A stretch of 64,000 nucleotides of DNA from Blastocatellia bacterium (GCA_016789265.1 JAEUQK010000027.1:1-64000), one strand, 5' to 3'. Shown: positions 36,112-45,362, numbered from the stretch's first letter. Numbers and translations are program-made. Notes: generated by a model not told the origin, from the sequence alone.

Positions 36112-37278
36112 TTATTTTCCGGCTGCAGCTGCGACGACCTTTTCGGCGGCGTCGGTCATTCCGGATGCGGTGATGATGCCGATGCCGGATTCGGCGAGGA
36201 CGCGTCGGCCTTCGTCGACATTTGTGCCTTCAAGACGGGCGACGATCGGGATAGAAACGCCGAGGTTTTTTGCAGCCGCAACCACACCCTTGGCGACCAT
36301 GTCGGTCCGAACTATTCCGCCAAAGATGTTGACAAGAACCGCCTTAACATTCTCGTCCGAAAGCAGAATGCGAAAGGCCTGTTCGACGCGTTCCTGCGAA
36401 GCGCCGCCGCCGACATCCAGGAAGTTCGCGGGCTCGCCGCCGTGGAGCTTGATGATGTCCATCGTTGCCATTGCGAGGCCGGCACCGTTGACCATGCAGC
36501 CGATGTTGCCGTCGAGTTTGATGTAGTTGAGGTCATGTTTTGACGCTTCGATCTCGAGCGGTTCCTCCTCGTCAAGATCACGCAGAGCGGCGTAATCCTT
36601 GTGACGGAACATCGCGTTGTCGTCGAAGTTGAGCTTTGCGTCGAGGGCGATCAGACGATTGTCTTTGGTTAGAAGGAACGGATTGATCTCGACCAGCGAC
36701 GCATCGGTCTTTTCGTACGCGTCATAAAGCGAGAGCATGAACTTTGCGGCCTGGTTGATGAGTTCGTTCGGAATACCAAGTCCGAAAGCCAGCTTCCGGG
36801 CCTGAAAAGGACGAAGCCCGACCGACGGATCGATCGTCTCTTTCAAGATCAGTTCAGGCGTTTCTTCAGCGACCTTTTCGATGTCCATACCGCCGGCGGA
36901 TGAGGCCATGAATACGTTACGGCCGGTTACGCGATCAAGCGTTATGCCAAGGTAGAATTCCTTGTCGATCGGCAGTCCTTCCTCGATCAGAAGGGTCTTT
37001 ACTTCACGCCCTTCGGGACCTGTCTGGTGCGTCACCAGCATCATCCCGAGCATTTGAGAAGCGATCTCTTTCGCCTCCGAAGGCGATTTGGCAAGCTTGA
37101 CGCCGCCGCCTTTGCCGCGTCCACCGGCATGGATCTGCGCCTTGACGACGACCACATCGGTACCGAGTTCTGCTGCGGCTGCTTCGGCCTCTTCAGCAGT
37201 GCGGGCGACTATGCCGCGGGGCACGGGGACACCAAATTCCTTAAGGATCGCTTTTCCCTGATATTCGTGGATCTTCAT
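36112..37278 (-). CDS. sucC: Succinate-CoA ligase beta subunit
   Basis: SucC is the nucleotide- and succinate-binding subunit of the TCA-cycle enzyme that makes ATP or GTP from succinyl-CoA. The 388 residues match the family exactly. Motifs are [40 protein letters not shown]-grasp [13 protein letters not shown], and [27 protein letters not shown]. sucD is not adjacent, unlike the usual sucCD operon, so the alpha subunit must be encoded elsewhere. Confidence 0.97.
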   Translation of the reverse strand: MKIHEYQGKAILKEFGVPVPRGIVARTAEEAEAAAAELGTDVVVVKAQIHAGGRGKGGGVKLAKSPSEAKEIASQMLGMMLVTHQTGPEGREVKTLLIEEGLPIDKEFYLGITLDRVTGRNVFMASSAGGMDIEKVAEETPELILKETIDPSVGLRPFQARKLAFGLGIPNELINQAAKFMLSLYDAYEKTDASLVEINPFLLTKDNRLIALDAKLNFDDNAMFRHKDYAALRDLDEEEPLEIEASKHDLNYIKLDGNIGCMVNGAGLAMATMDIIKLHGGEPANFLDVGGGASQERVEQAFRILLSDENVKAVLVNIFGGIVRTDMVAKGVVAAAKNLGVSIPIVARLEGTNVDEGRRVLAESGIGIITASGMTDAAEKVVAAAAGK

Positions 37279-37324
37279 ATATTTACGATGTTGTCGAAAG
37301 AGAAAGTTTAGCTTTCAGAGTTTC

Positions 37325-37359
37325 AAAAATCAAAAAGCGGCCGTGAAAGCCGCCTTTTG
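37325..37359 (-). terminator. Terminator of the lipoprotein operon
   Basis: On the minus strand an 11-bp stem (CAAAAGGCGGC with GCCGCTTTTTG, one G-U) is followed by ATTTTTG, 19 bases after the last lipoprotein gene and before the sucC start. Confidence 0.75.
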
Positions 37360-37377
37360 ATTCCGGGTCTGACTCCT

Positions 37378-37725
37378 TCATTTACGGTACACGACACCAT
37401 CAAGCGTCATTTCGTCGTTAGCCGGCGGTTTATCGATCTTAAACTTGGGCCCGATACCAAATAAGGATATCCGAAGCGTCTTCTCCTGCTCGCTCACTTC
37501 GGCCGTGCCGCCTGTAACCGTTGTGCTACCGGACTTGTAGTCCGCTGATCCATCGCTTCGGATGGTGATCGTGGAACCGTCCTTGGCGGACCAGGCGCCG
37601 ACATATTCCGGCCCTGCCGGCTTCGCATCAGCGGCACCGCCTGAACAAGCAATGCCGGAAATGATAACTGCGGCCAATGCGGCGGCTAAAAGAAAGAGGT
37701 TGTTTTTGATCAGTTGGCCTTTCAT
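37378..37725 (-). CDS. Small putative lipoprotein
   Basis: A 115-residue protein with an N-terminal hydrophobic segment ending IISGIACSGG, a near-lipobox (the -3 residue is atypical). The mature part has YVGAWSAKDGSTITIRSDGSADYKSG and ends MTLDGVVYRK, the pattern of small beta-rich lipocalin-like lipoproteins. The start is the ATG at 37725, which overlaps the TGA of the upstream gene by one base, implying translational coupling. An upstream in-frame start is possible but would lie inside the upstream gene. Function unknown. Confidence 0.7.
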   Translation of the reverse strand: MKGQLIKNNLFLLAAALAAVIISGIACSGGAADAKPAGPEYVGAWSAKDGSTITIRSDGSADYKSGSTTVTGGTAEVSEQEKTLRISLFGIGPKFKIDKPPANDEMTLDGVVYRK

Positions 37726-38294
37726 CACTTTGTGAGCTTTACGATAAGTTTCAGCATCTTCCATTGGCCGCCGCGCTTCACATATTCGTACTCGAAACGC
37801 ATGGGGACGGGCTTCGTGTCGTACTTTCCGTTCGCAACAAGAATGCTCAAGCCTTTCTCTGTTCTAAGCGATGGTGAGGGCGAAAACTCTGGGTCCATAC
37901 CGGTCGCCTTTGACAGGATCGGCAGCACAACGGACTTCCTTTGGACGAATTCCTTGAACGTATCGCGAGTCTGTTCTTCGGTGTAAGTCGACTGAAAGTC
38001 GGTCGAGGACTTACTGTAAAGAGTCGAAAAGTCATCATTGCTGATCGCGGCTGCAAAATCAGCGGTCGTTTCCTTTACCAAAGCCTTTAGCAGCCTGTCA
38101 TCCGGCATGTCGCTGTCGCTCGAACTGCTGAACGGTGTGTCCGAACTTGAATTGCTGCTGGACCCCGAATTCGAAAGGTTTAAGTCCTTGGTACAGTTGC
38201 ACCCGAGGGCTATCGACCCTATGACGGCAAGCGCGATCAAGCCGTTGGTCAAGTTGTTATTTCCCCAAAAAAGTCTTTCGATCTCTCTGAACAT
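37725..38294 (-). CDS. Putative lipoprotein with serine-rich linker
   Basis: A 189-residue protein. A hydrophobic segment ends SIALGC (residue 32), a possible lipoprotein cysteine, though the N-region before it is long. A low-complexity Ser/Asp linker (about 40-63) leads to a folded domain (LVKETTADFAAAISNDDFSTLY to FEYEYVKRGGQWKMLKLIVKL), which resembles the cystatin-like NTF2 folds of other small lipoproteins (weak inference). Middle gene of a three-gene operon; 18 bases after the DUF4344 gene and overlapping the next by one base. Confidence 0.7.
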   Translation of the reverse strand: MFREIERLFWGNNNLTNGLIALAVIGSIALGCNCTKDLNLSNSGSSSNSSSDTPFSSSSDSDMPDDRLLKALVKETTADFAAAISNDDFSTLYSKSSTDFQSTYTEEQTRDTFKEFVQRKSVVLPILSKATGMDPEFSPSPSLRTEKGLSILVANGKYDTKPVPMRFEYEYVKRGGQWKMLKLIVKLTK

Positions 38295-38312
38295 TTTTAT
38301 CCTCCGGTGAAA

Positions 38313-39203
38313 CTAATTTTTCCGCCAAGGCCCGAGCAGATTGACCCAGCTGTCGACGGATTTCTGATATTCGGTAGCACATCTAACTGCTCGTTCCTTC
38401 GGCAGATAGCCATCTGTTACAAGCTTTTCATATTTGGAAGTGTTAGAACCGTAGATCATGCAAAGTGAGTTATAGAAACGCTGTTCGCCAAGCAGATGTT
38501 CGTCGGCCATGTTCTTTATCCGCCCTTCGCTGTGTTTTGATTCGATAGCGAATGCATCAGCGGCCGCAACTACTGCTTTGACGCCCTGCTCACCCAATTC
38601 TTCAAGGTTTATATACGCCGAGCATCGGTCGGCGGCATCCTCTTCATTGCCGATGATCGGCAGCTTGTATTTGTCGATCAGCGCATGAGCGATCTCATGA
38701 AGAAACACGAACCTCACGGCGTCAAACATCTGATCGTATGAATCCTCATCCGTTCGCCCGGCACTCTTGAACGTCTGGTAAAAATGCTCCATCAGTTCGT
38801 AACACATTGTGACGGAACTATCATTTGGATCATAGAACGCATTTATTTCCTGACAGTCTTTGGTCCGAAGCGTGATGTCTTCGGGCAGGATCAGTGCACG
38901 GTTGAGCTGATCTGCGGCCTTTTCAAGGAGCTTTTCGTTACGAACCTGCCGGTCGATCTCTACATAACGCGGTGTTGAGACCGGCAGATGCTCGATCAGA
39001 AAGTCGCCCTTGTCCGGGTTTTTGCCTTTCGATTGTGTTGTTGTCGAACTATTTGACGAAGGAGCCTGGGATGCCGGTGTCGAGGACGATACCGGAGGCT
39101 TATCACCAGAGAGTCCCGAATCGCTATCCTGTCGGCAAAAACACCCGGCAACAAGGATCAATGCGCAAAGCGCGATTCCCAGATTGAAGAGATTTCGGTT
39201 CAT
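38313..39203 (-). CDS. DUF4344 putative metallopeptidase lipoprotein
   Basis: A 296-residue lipoprotein: the signal peptide ends LVAGC, a perfect lipobox. A Ser/Thr linker (about 30-65) follows. The catalytic-looking domain is about 75-290, with the zincin motif HEIAHALID and upstream VTMCYELMEHFYQTF, matching DUF4344, a family of predicted metallopeptidases. The third zinc ligand is probably the glutamate in NEEDAADR. The ATG at 39203 is preferred over a TTG at 39212. It is first in the operon with two more lipoproteins, so the three may act together at the envelope; substrates are unknown. Confidence 0.8.
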   Translation of the reverse strand: MNRNLFNLGIALCALILVAGCFCRQDSDSGLSGDKPPVSSSTPASQAPSSNSSTTTQSKGKNPDKGDFLIEHLPVSTPRYVEIDRQVRNEKLLEKAADQLNRALILPEDITLRTKDCQEINAFYDPNDSSVTMCYELMEHFYQTFKSAGRTDEDSYDQMFDAVRFVFLHEIAHALIDKYKLPIIGNEEDAADRCSAYINLEELGEQGVKAVVAAADAFAIESKHSEGRIKNMADEHLLGEQRFYNSLCMIYGSNTSKYEKLVTDGYLPKERAVRCATEYQKSVDSWVNLLGPWRKN

Positions 39204-39307
39204 ATTGTCCAAAACGCGTGCCGCGGGAGCAGAGAAATGGTCCTTCTATAAGTAAACGCGTAATCGATCCCTAAACGGGACGTGAGTACCAAGAAAAATT
39301 TGCAACG

Positions 39308-39340
39308 AAAAAAGGCTGATAAGTGAATAACTTACCAGCC
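39308..39340 (-). terminator. Terminator of pepA
   Basis: On the minus strand an 11-bp stem (GGCTGGTAAGT with ACTTATCAGCC, one G-U) and 5-base loop are followed by six T, 27 bases past the pepA stop. Confidence 0.9.
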
Positions 39341-39367
39341 AATTCTAAGGTCAAACCGAAAGTTTGT

Positions 39368-40867
39368 CTATTGTGACTTCTCGACTAATTTGATCAATGA
39401 ACGAACCGCGACGCCGGTCGGTCCTTTCGCCTGATGCGGCCTGACCCCGTCCGCCCATGCCGTACCCGCAATATCGAGGTGAGCCCACTTTGCTTTATCG
39501 ACAAACTCCTGGATAAAGACTGCTCCCATGATCGTTCCCGCCTTGCCTCGCGGCCCGATATTTTTGATATCGGCAATGTCTGAACGTATCTGCTTGCTGT
39601 ATTCCTTGCTGACAGGAAGCTGCCAGAATCCTTCGCCGTTTTCCTTGCCGCAGGCAATGATCTCGTCGATCAAGCCCTGGTCGTTACCCATGATGCCGGT
39701 ATTCTGATCACCGAGTGCGACGATCACGGCGCCGGTCAGCGTCGCCATGTCAACTATGCGGTTGGCACCTTGTTTTTCGGCATATGCAACGGCATCCGCC
39801 AGAATAAGCCGGCCTTCCGCATCGGTATTAAGGATCTCGATGGTCTTTCCGTTCATTGCGGTGACGACATCGCTTGGCCGCGACGCTCGGCCGTCCGGCA
39901 TATTTTCAACCGCAGCGACCACGCCCAATACGGGGACCGTTGGTTTCAGCAGAGCGATCGCACGCATTGTCCCAATAACGGTCGCACCGCCGGACATATC
40001 GTATTTCATCGCTTCCATACCCTCGCCTGGCTTCAACGAAATACCGCCTGTGTCGAATGTGATGCCTTTACCTACGAGAGCAAGCAGTTCACCTTTCTTG
40101 GCAGTGTTCTTTGTCGGCGTGTAGCGAAGGACGATCAGCTTAGCGGGCTGTTCCGAACCAAGCGAGACGCTGAGCAGAGAACCCATGCCCATCTTCTTCA
40201 TTTTCGCTTCGTCCAGGACCTCGCATTTCAATCCGGTCTCTTTTGCCATTGCGGCTGCACGATTTGCCATTTCCGTCGGCGTGAGGACGTTTGGCGGTTC
40301 GTTGGCAAGATCACGCGTGAAGTTCATCGAATCCCCGATGATCTGCCCGCGGTTCAAACCAGACTTGAGTTCAGCTGCTTTGGCACCTTCGACACAAAGC
40401 ACAAATGAATTGACCGTGTGTTTCGTTTTGTCTTTCGATTTGTATTTATCAAGCTCGAACTGGCTGGTTATGCAGCCTTGCATAGCAAACTGCGCTACAT
40501 CGGCCGCATTTCCCGCGGAACGCGGCAACAAGGCAAAACTCTTGATCTTTCGTTTTTGCAAAAAACGAACCGCTCCGCCGGCGACCGACGCCACGGCATG
40601 GGTCTTGTAATCTGATCTGTCGCCCACGCCGATCAGGAGCACACGAGAAGCCTTCACCTTTCCGGAAGGATGGAATCTAAGGAGGGCCGTTTCCCCGACA
40701 TCGCCCTTAAATTCGTCATTTGCAATGACGGACGCGATCAGTCCGCCGGTGATCTTATCGAGACCGCTCAGGTCTGCTGACGAAGCCTTCTCACCCTTGA
40801 AGACCACGACGGCCAGGGCTTCGACATTCGCTTCGGGAAAATTTCCCGTGATTGCGAGAGATTTCAT
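39368..40867 (-). CDS. pepA: Leucyl aminopeptidase (M17)
   Basis: A 499-residue cytosolic aminopeptidase that removes N-terminal residues, active as a hexamer with two metal ions. Motifs: LVGKGITFDTGGISLKPGEGM, MKYDMSGGATVIG, the family signature NTDAEGRLILADA (near residue 350), and the late HLDIAGTAW. The N-terminal macro-like domain is about 1-170. Length and motifs are complete. It sits 59 bases after smpB on the same strand. Confidence 0.95.
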   Translation of the reverse strand: MKSLAITGNFPEANVEALAVVVFKGEKASSADLSGLDKITGGLIASVIANDEFKGDVGETALLRFHPSGKVKASRVLLIGVGDRSDYKTHAVASVAGGAVRFLQKRKIKSFALLPRSAGNAADVAQFAMQGCITSQFELDKYKSKDKTKHTVNSFVLCVEGAKAAELKSGLNRGQIIGDSMNFTRDLANEPPNVLTPTEMANRAAAMAKETGLKCEVLDEAKMKKMGMGSLLSVSLGSEQPAKLIVLRYTPTKNTAKKGELLALVGKGITFDTGGISLKPGEGMEAMKYDMSGGATVIGTMRAIALLKPTVPVLGVVAAVENMPDGRASRPSDVVTAMNGKTIEILNTDAEGRLILADAVAYAEKQGANRIVDMATLTGAVIVALGDQNTGIMGNDQGLIDEIIACGKENGEGFWQLPVSKEYSKQIRSDIADIKNIGPRGKAGTIMGAVFIQEFVDKAKWAHLDIAGTAWADGVRPHQAKGPTGVAVRSLIKLVEKSQ

Positions 40868-40926
40868 TAATTACCTCAGTGATAAATTGTGTTTATACGT
40901 CGAAAAAAGCTAGTAATAGCTATAAC

Positions 40927-41385
40927 TTATCTAAGCCTTTCTTTCAACTGTTGGCGGGTCTCTTTGTCGACCGTTTTTCGCATCTCGGTCTCGCGTTTAT
41001 CGTACAGTTTCTTGCCTTTTGCGACCCCTATCTCGAATTTGATACGCCCGTTTTTCCAATAGATCGCCGTGACGACGAGCGTCATGCCCTTGACAGTCGT
41101 CTCTCGCTCAAGTTTTTCGATCTCTTTCCTATGAAGCAATAGTTTTCGGGTTCGAAGCGGATCGTGATTTTGCTTATTCCCGTGAGAATAGGGCGAAATG
41201 TGAGCGTTCATCAGCCATACTTCGCCATCCTTCACACTCACATACGAATCCTTTAGCTGGATACGTCCTGCCATGATGCTTTTGACCTCCGTCCCGACAA
41301 GGACTGCGCCAGCTTCAAACTTGTCCAGGATGTGATATTCGTGGTAAGCCTGGCGGTTATTAATGATCTCCTTCGGGTCAGACAT
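40927..41385 (-). CDS. smpB: SsrA-binding protein
   Basis: SmpB brings tmRNA to stalled ribosomes. The 152-residue protein has EIINNRQAYHEYHILDKFEAG, VLVGTEVKSIMAGRIQLKDSYV, MNAHISPYSHGNKQNHDPLRTRKLLLH and the basic C-terminal tail (KGKKLYDKRETEMRK). Length and sequence are typical. tmRNA itself is not in the window. The ribosome binding site is weak. Confidence 0.97.
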   Translation of the reverse strand: MSDPKEIINNRQAYHEYHILDKFEAGAVLVGTEVKSIMAGRIQLKDSYVSVKDGEVWLMNAHISPYSHGNKQNHDPLRTRKLLLHRKEIEKLERETTVKGMTLVVTAIYWKNGRIKFEIGVAKGKKLYDKRETEMRKTVDKETRQQLKERLR

Positions 41386-41473
41386 AAACGTATATTGTGC
41401 CTAGCGAACCTGAATACCGCAACTTTCTCGGATTTGACACCATACTTTTCGACACGTAAATTATTACTTACGC

Positions 41474-41547
41474 TGGGAGATCGTCTAATGGTAGGACTGC
41501 AGTCTCTGGATCTGCCTATCGGGGTTCGAATCCCTGTCTCCCAGCCA
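41474..41547 (+). tRNA. tRNA-Gln (anticodon CTG)
   Basis: A 74-base cloverleaf with acceptor TGGGAGA / TCTCCCA and an encoded GCCA end. The anticodon stem-loop GCAGT-CTCTGGA-TCTGC gives anticodon CTG, and the T loop is TTCGAAT. Like the other glutamine tRNA it has U-U closing the anticodon stem. The thioesterase gene begins only 7 bases after the CCA end. Confidence 0.95.
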
Positions 41548-41554
41548 ACAATCT

Positions 41555-42007
41555 ATGGACGGCTGGCATGAAACCGAGATCCGAGTCAGATATGCCGAGA
41601 CCGACAAGATGGGAATAGTTCACCATTCGAACTACCTCATTTGGTTCGAAGCCGGACGAAGCGACCTATGCCGCGCTCGCGGCTTTTCATATAAAGAAAT
41701 GGAAGAACGCGACGATGCTCTGATGGTCGTTGCCGAGTCCTACGTCCGCTATAAATCACCTGCATATTACGAAGATATTCTGCATATCAGAACCCGTGTC
41801 GCTGAGGTCCGTAGCCGCTCGATCCGCTTTATCTACGAGGTATTCAGGGCACAAGACGAAACACTGATCGCAGAGGGTGAAACGTTGCACCTTGTGACCG
41901 ACGCAAAGAAAAAGGTAAAGCTGATCCCGGAAAGCTACAAACAAATGCTCACGTCGGAGCCAGAGATTCACGTCAGGTCGTTTCCGCCAAATCAAGCACC
42001 GCATTAA
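41555..42007 (+). CDS. Acyl-CoA thioesterase of the YbgC/FadM hot-dog family
   Basis: A 150-residue hot-dog-fold thioesterase: HETEIRVRYAETDKMGIVHHSNYLIWFEAGR carries the catalytic aspartate (YAETDKMGIVHHSNY), and SIRFIYEVFR and EGETLHLVTD continue the fold. It hydrolyses acyl-CoA thioesters; the natural substrate is unclear. It starts 7 bases after tRNA-Gln with no room for a ribosome binding site outside the tRNA, so it is either read from a processed leaderless message or starts further in. It does not lie beside tol-pal genes. Confidence 0.88.
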   Translation: MDGWHETEIRVRYAETDKMGIVHHSNYLIWFEAGRSDLCRARGFSYKEMEERDDALMVVAESYVRYKSPAYYEDILHIRTRVAEVRSRSIRFIYEVFRAQDETLIAEGETLHLVTDAKKKVKLIPESYKQMLTSEPEIHVRSFPPNQAPH

Positions 42008-42055
42008 GGTTGCCTCAAGTTTCGGGTTCCGGTAAGTAATTGCTAAACTTGAGGT

Positions 42056-42241
42056 ATGCCTGGTTCCGCAAAAGCAGAGGTCATCTTTATTGCCGCGATG
42101 ATGATATTGATCCTTATCATCAGTTTCACGGCGGTCTTTTTCTTTGCCCGGCAATACAAGAGAGAGATGGCGGCTAAAGCCGAAAACGCGGTGAAACGTG
42201 AATCCGAGAAGGCGGAGGGGAAGAAAGATGCCGCATCCTAG
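42056..42241 (+). CDS. Small single-span membrane protein
   Basis: A 61-residue protein: one membrane helix (about 9-31, VIFIAAMMILILIISFTAVF) followed by a highly charged, helical tail rich in Lys, Glu and Ala. TTGAGG lies just before the ATG. It overlaps the isochorismatase-type gene by 14 bases, and the next gene's ribosome binding site lies inside its last codons, so the two are coupled. Function unknown. Confidence 0.65.
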   Translation: MPGSAKAEVIFIAAMMILILIISFTAVFFFARQYKREMAAKAENAVKRESEKAEGKKDAAS

Positions 42242-42785
42242 GTCGCTAAATATTGAAGACTCGGTTTTCGTGATCATCGACGTTCAGGAGGCATTTCGAA
42301 AGGCGATCCCTGATTTCGCTCTGATCACATCGCGCATAGCGATGGCGGTTCGCGGATTTCGGTCACTTGAGGTTCCGATCGTTGTCACCGAGCAGTATCC
42401 TGACGGGTTGGGAATGACTGCCGAAGAATTGCTCTTCAGTCTTCCGGATGAACTTGAGCCCATCGAGAAGACATCCTTTAGCGCCTGCGGGGAACCAAGC
42501 TTTTTGTCAACGCTGAACGAACTCAGAGCAAGACAGATTGTCGTCTGCGGCATCGAGGCCCACGTCTGCGTTAATCAAACCGTTCACGATCTGATCGAAA
42601 GCGGTTTCGAAGTTCATTTGCTGACCGATTGCGTGGCGTCTAGATTCGAACACGATAGGCAAGCCGGCTTGGCGAAAATGCTCGCAAGCGGGGCTGTTTC
42701 GTCTTCAACCGAAATGGCGTTGTTTGAGATGATGCGGAATTCGAAACACGAAAGATTCAAGGAAGTTCAGGGGTTTATCAAATAG
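42228..42785 (+). CDS. Isochorismatase-family cysteine hydrolase
   Basis: A 185-residue alpha/beta hydrolase of the isochorismatase (cysteine hydrolase) superfamily. The catalytic triad is visible: Asp in FVIIDVQEAF, Lys in EKTSFSACG and Cys in GIEAHVCVNQT. The cis-peptide region precedes the cysteine. Family members act on isochorismate, nicotinamide or other amides; YcaC-like proteins of this size lack a known substrate. The ATG at 42228 is chosen for its strong GGAGGGG ribosome binding site. Confidence 0.9.
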   Translation: MPHPRSLNIEDSVFVIIDVQEAFRKAIPDFALITSRIAMAVRGFRSLEVPIVVTEQYPDGLGMTAEELLFSLPDELEPIEKTSFSACGEPSFLSTLNELRARQIVVCGIEAHVCVNQTVHDLIESGFEVHLLTDCVASRFEHDRQAGLAKMLASGAVSSSTEMALFEMMRNSKHERFKEVQGFIK

Positions 42786-42824
42786 TTCAGAATATGGGTT
42801 TCGTCTCGGCCTCTGGGAAATGAG

Positions 42825-42876
42825 ACGCGATGGATCGCGCACTCTGAACCAACGCGATGGATCGCGCACTTTGAAT
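42825..42876. repeat. Two tandem arms of the dispersed palindromic repeat
   Basis: Copy 1 (42825-42849, ACGCGATGGATCGCGCACTCTGAAC) and copy 2 (42852-42876, ending CACTTTGAAT) are nearly identical direct repeats. A distant GTTCAGA at 42785 may be the opposite end. Copy 2 overlaps the first possible ATG of the pcrA/uvrD gene. Confidence 0.8.
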
Positions 42877-45319
42877 GGCAATTATGGAAGCACTTTCCTC
42901 CCTAAATCCTCAGCAGTTAGAGGCGGTCAAGACTACCGACGGACCACTATTGATACTCGCCGGTGCCGGTTCTGGAAAGACGCGAGTTATCACGGTTCGC
43001 ATAGCGTATCTTATTAAGGAAAAGGGAGTTGCGCCTCATAATATCCTTGCCGTGACGTTCACAAATAAGGCGGCGGGCGAGATGCAGAACCGCGTTCGTG
43101 AGTTATTAAAGGGTGAGCAGTTAGGTTCGTTCCCTCTGATCTCAACATTTCACAGCCTGTGCGTCAGGATCCTTCGAAATGACATTGAGAAACTCGACGA
43201 AGGATATAAGAAGACCTTTACGATCTACGATACTGACGATTCTCAAAAGGTGATCAAAGCCTGTATAAAGGACCTCGGCCTCGATGAAAAGCAGGTGGTC
43301 CCGCGTGTTGTTAGAAATGCGATCAGCGCGGCCAAGAACCGCGGCGAGGACGTGGATCTGTTTGCGTCAAAGGTCGAGCACACGGACGAAAAACGGGCCG
43401 CCGCAGCAAAGGTCTTCAGGATGTATGAAGAACGTCTTCGGCTTGCGAACGCACTCGATTTCGATGATCTGCTGATAAAGACCGTTCGTCTGCTGAGGAA
43501 GTCGCACGAAACACGGGAAAAATATAACGAACGATACAGGTACATACTTGTCGACGAATACCAGGATACAAATCCGCTTCAGCTTGCTCTGATAACGTTT
43601 TTAACAGAGAAGCAGCAAAACATCTGTGTTGTCGGCGACGATGCGCAGAGCATCTACGGATTTCGGCAGGCGGATATTCGCAACATCCTGGAATTTGAGC
43701 AGCATTTTCCAAACGCAAAGGTGATCTTGCTCGAACAGAATTATCGCTCTACACAGACGATCCTGGATGCCGCGGACGCGATCATCGCGCACAACATAAA
43801 TCAAAAAAAGAAAAAGCTCTGGACGTCGAATGCCGGCGGTGAGCGGATCTTTTATTACCAAGCACAAGACGCAGACGGTGAGGGGAGATTCGTCGCCGCA
43901 AAGATCGAGGAACATCTTCGGCGGCATCCGGGCGAAAAACTTGCCGTGCTTTATCGAACTAATGCCCAATCCCGCGTATTCGAAGAACAGCTGCGTCGAA
44001 TGCGGATCGAGTACAACATCGTCGGCGGTTTTTCGTTCTACGAGCGTCAGGAAGTCAAGGACATAATCGCCTATTTGAAATTGGCACTTAACCCCGCGGA
44101 CGATATCGCACTGCTTCGCGTAATAAATACGCCCACGCGCGGGATCGGAAAAACCACGCTCGATGAATTTCAGGCGCGTTCGAAGGATCTCGGGATATCG
44201 CTTTGGGAGACCTTGGCGATCATTACGGATCCGGGCTCGGGGGTAAAGCCGAACCTAACAAACCGTGCGGTCGAGGCTCTGCGTTCTTTTAAGCGCGTTA
44301 TTGAGACTCTGCAAAGGAAAACCGGAGAATTTGCTGATACAGACCGCAGAGTTTCTGATGTTGTTATCGCCGCGATCGACGACAGCGGCTATTCCATGAT
44401 GCTGCGTTCGGAAAATAGTGACGACCCCGAGGCGAGGCTCGAAAACCTTGAAGAATTGGTCAATGCCGCGGTCGATTACGACAGAATGCCTGAAACGGGA
44501 TTGCGCGATTTTATCGACCACGCAGCATTGACGTCCGACACGGACGGCATCGATTCGAATGCCCGCGTGACGATGATGACGATCCATTCCGCCAAAGGAC
44601 TTGAGTTTCCTGTTGTATTTTTGGTTGGCCTCGAAGACGGCATCTTCCCGCACTCGCGAAGTATCAACGATCCCAAAGAGTTAGAAGAGGAACGGCGTTT
44701 GGCTTACGTCGCTATCACAAGGGCTGAGAAGATCTTATACATTACACATTCGATGCGCCGTCGCGTGTACGGTGAAGAGATCGCTGCGGAACCGTCACAG
44801 TTCCTGAACGAGATGCCGCTCGAGTTGATCGAAGACCTCTCATACGGGCCGTCTTGGCTCTCTTTTGCGAGAGATTCGACGGTGAGAAAGAACAAACAGG
44901 CCGTCTCAGCCCTTCGCGGCGAATCGGTTAATATTAAGCCTAAAAATCTGTACACTGGAAAGACCTACAATAGTGCCGACGCGATCGCCGAGTTTTTCAA
45001 GAAACGTGAAGGCGGCAGCCGGATAGCCAATGACGATAAGGCAAGCGGTGAACGAGAAAGGAAGGACGAAGTCATGCGTCCGTCTCAGAGCGGTTACGAT
45101 CGGCTCAAAGCTTTTGGGGCGGATAAGCCCGCAGCTAGATCTTCTGAACCGCCTGCCGGATCGATCGTTGCAGGATCGCATGTCCGCCATGAGAAATACG
45201 GCAGAGGTCTTGTTCTCCGCCGAGAGGGAAGCGGCGACAATGTTAAGTTAACCATCAGTTTCCCGGGATTCGGCCAAAAGAAGATGATCGAGAAATTTGC
45301 AAATCTGCAAAAAGCCTGA
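42875..45319 (+). CDS. pcrA: UvrD/PcrA-type ATP-dependent DNA helicase
   Basis: An 814-residue superfamily 1A helicase for repair and clearing of DNA. Walker A is GAGSGKTRV (near residue 30), followed by LAVTFTNKAAGEM, VDEYQDTNPLQ, GDDAQSIYGFRQAD, LEQNYRST, TIHSAKGLEFPVVF and YVAITRAEK. The C-terminal tail ends in a PcrA-like domain (HEKYGRGLVLRREGSGDNVKL). The first ATG (42875) lies in a repeat with no ribosome binding site; a second ATG at 42884 is equally likely. Assignment between PcrA and UvrD is by convention. Confidence 0.95.
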   Translation: MAIMEALSSLNPQQLEAVKTTDGPLLILAGAGSGKTRVITVRIAYLIKEKGVAPHNILAVTFTNKAAGEMQNRVRELLKGEQLGSFPLISTFHSLCVRILRNDIEKLDEGYKKTFTIYDTDDSQKVIKACIKDLGLDEKQVVPRVVRNAISAAKNRGEDVDLFASKVEHTDEKRAAAAKVFRMYEERLRLANALDFDDLLIKTVRLLRKSHETREKYNERYRYILVDEYQDTNPLQLALITFLTEKQQNICVVGDDAQSIYGFRQADIRNILEFEQHFPNAKVILLEQNYRSTQTILDAADAIIAHNINQKKKKLWTSNAGGERIFYYQAQDADGEGRFVAAKIEEHLRRHPGEKLAVLYRTNAQSRVFEEQLRRMRIEYNIVGGFSFYERQEVKDIIAYLKLALNPADDIALLRVINTPTRGIGKTTLDEFQARSKDLGISLWETLAIITDPGSGVKPNLTNRAVEALRSFKRVIETLQRKTGEFADTDRRVSDVVIAAIDDSGYSMMLRSENSDDPEARLENLEELVNAAVDYDRMPETGLRDFIDHAALTSDTDGIDSNARVTMMTIHSAKGLEFPVVFLVGLEDGIFPHSRSINDPKELEEERRLAYVAITRAEKILYITHSMRRRVYGEEIAAEPSQFLNEMPLELIEDLSYGPSWLSFARDSTVRKNKQAVSALRGESVNIKPKNLYTGKTYNSADAIAEFFKKREGGSRIANDDKASGERERKDEVMRPSQSGYDRLKAFGADKPAARSSEPPAGSIVAGSHVRHEKYGRGLVLRREGSGDNVKLTISFPGFGQKKMIEKFANLQKA

Positions 45320-45362
45320 AAAACTTTCGTCAATCCGGCGCGAGGTAACCCAGATCGTTCAT

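Noticed and set aside
42825..42876. Possible CRISPR-like repeat pair
   Set aside because: Only two direct copies separated by two bases, with no spacers; they belong to the dispersed palindromic family.
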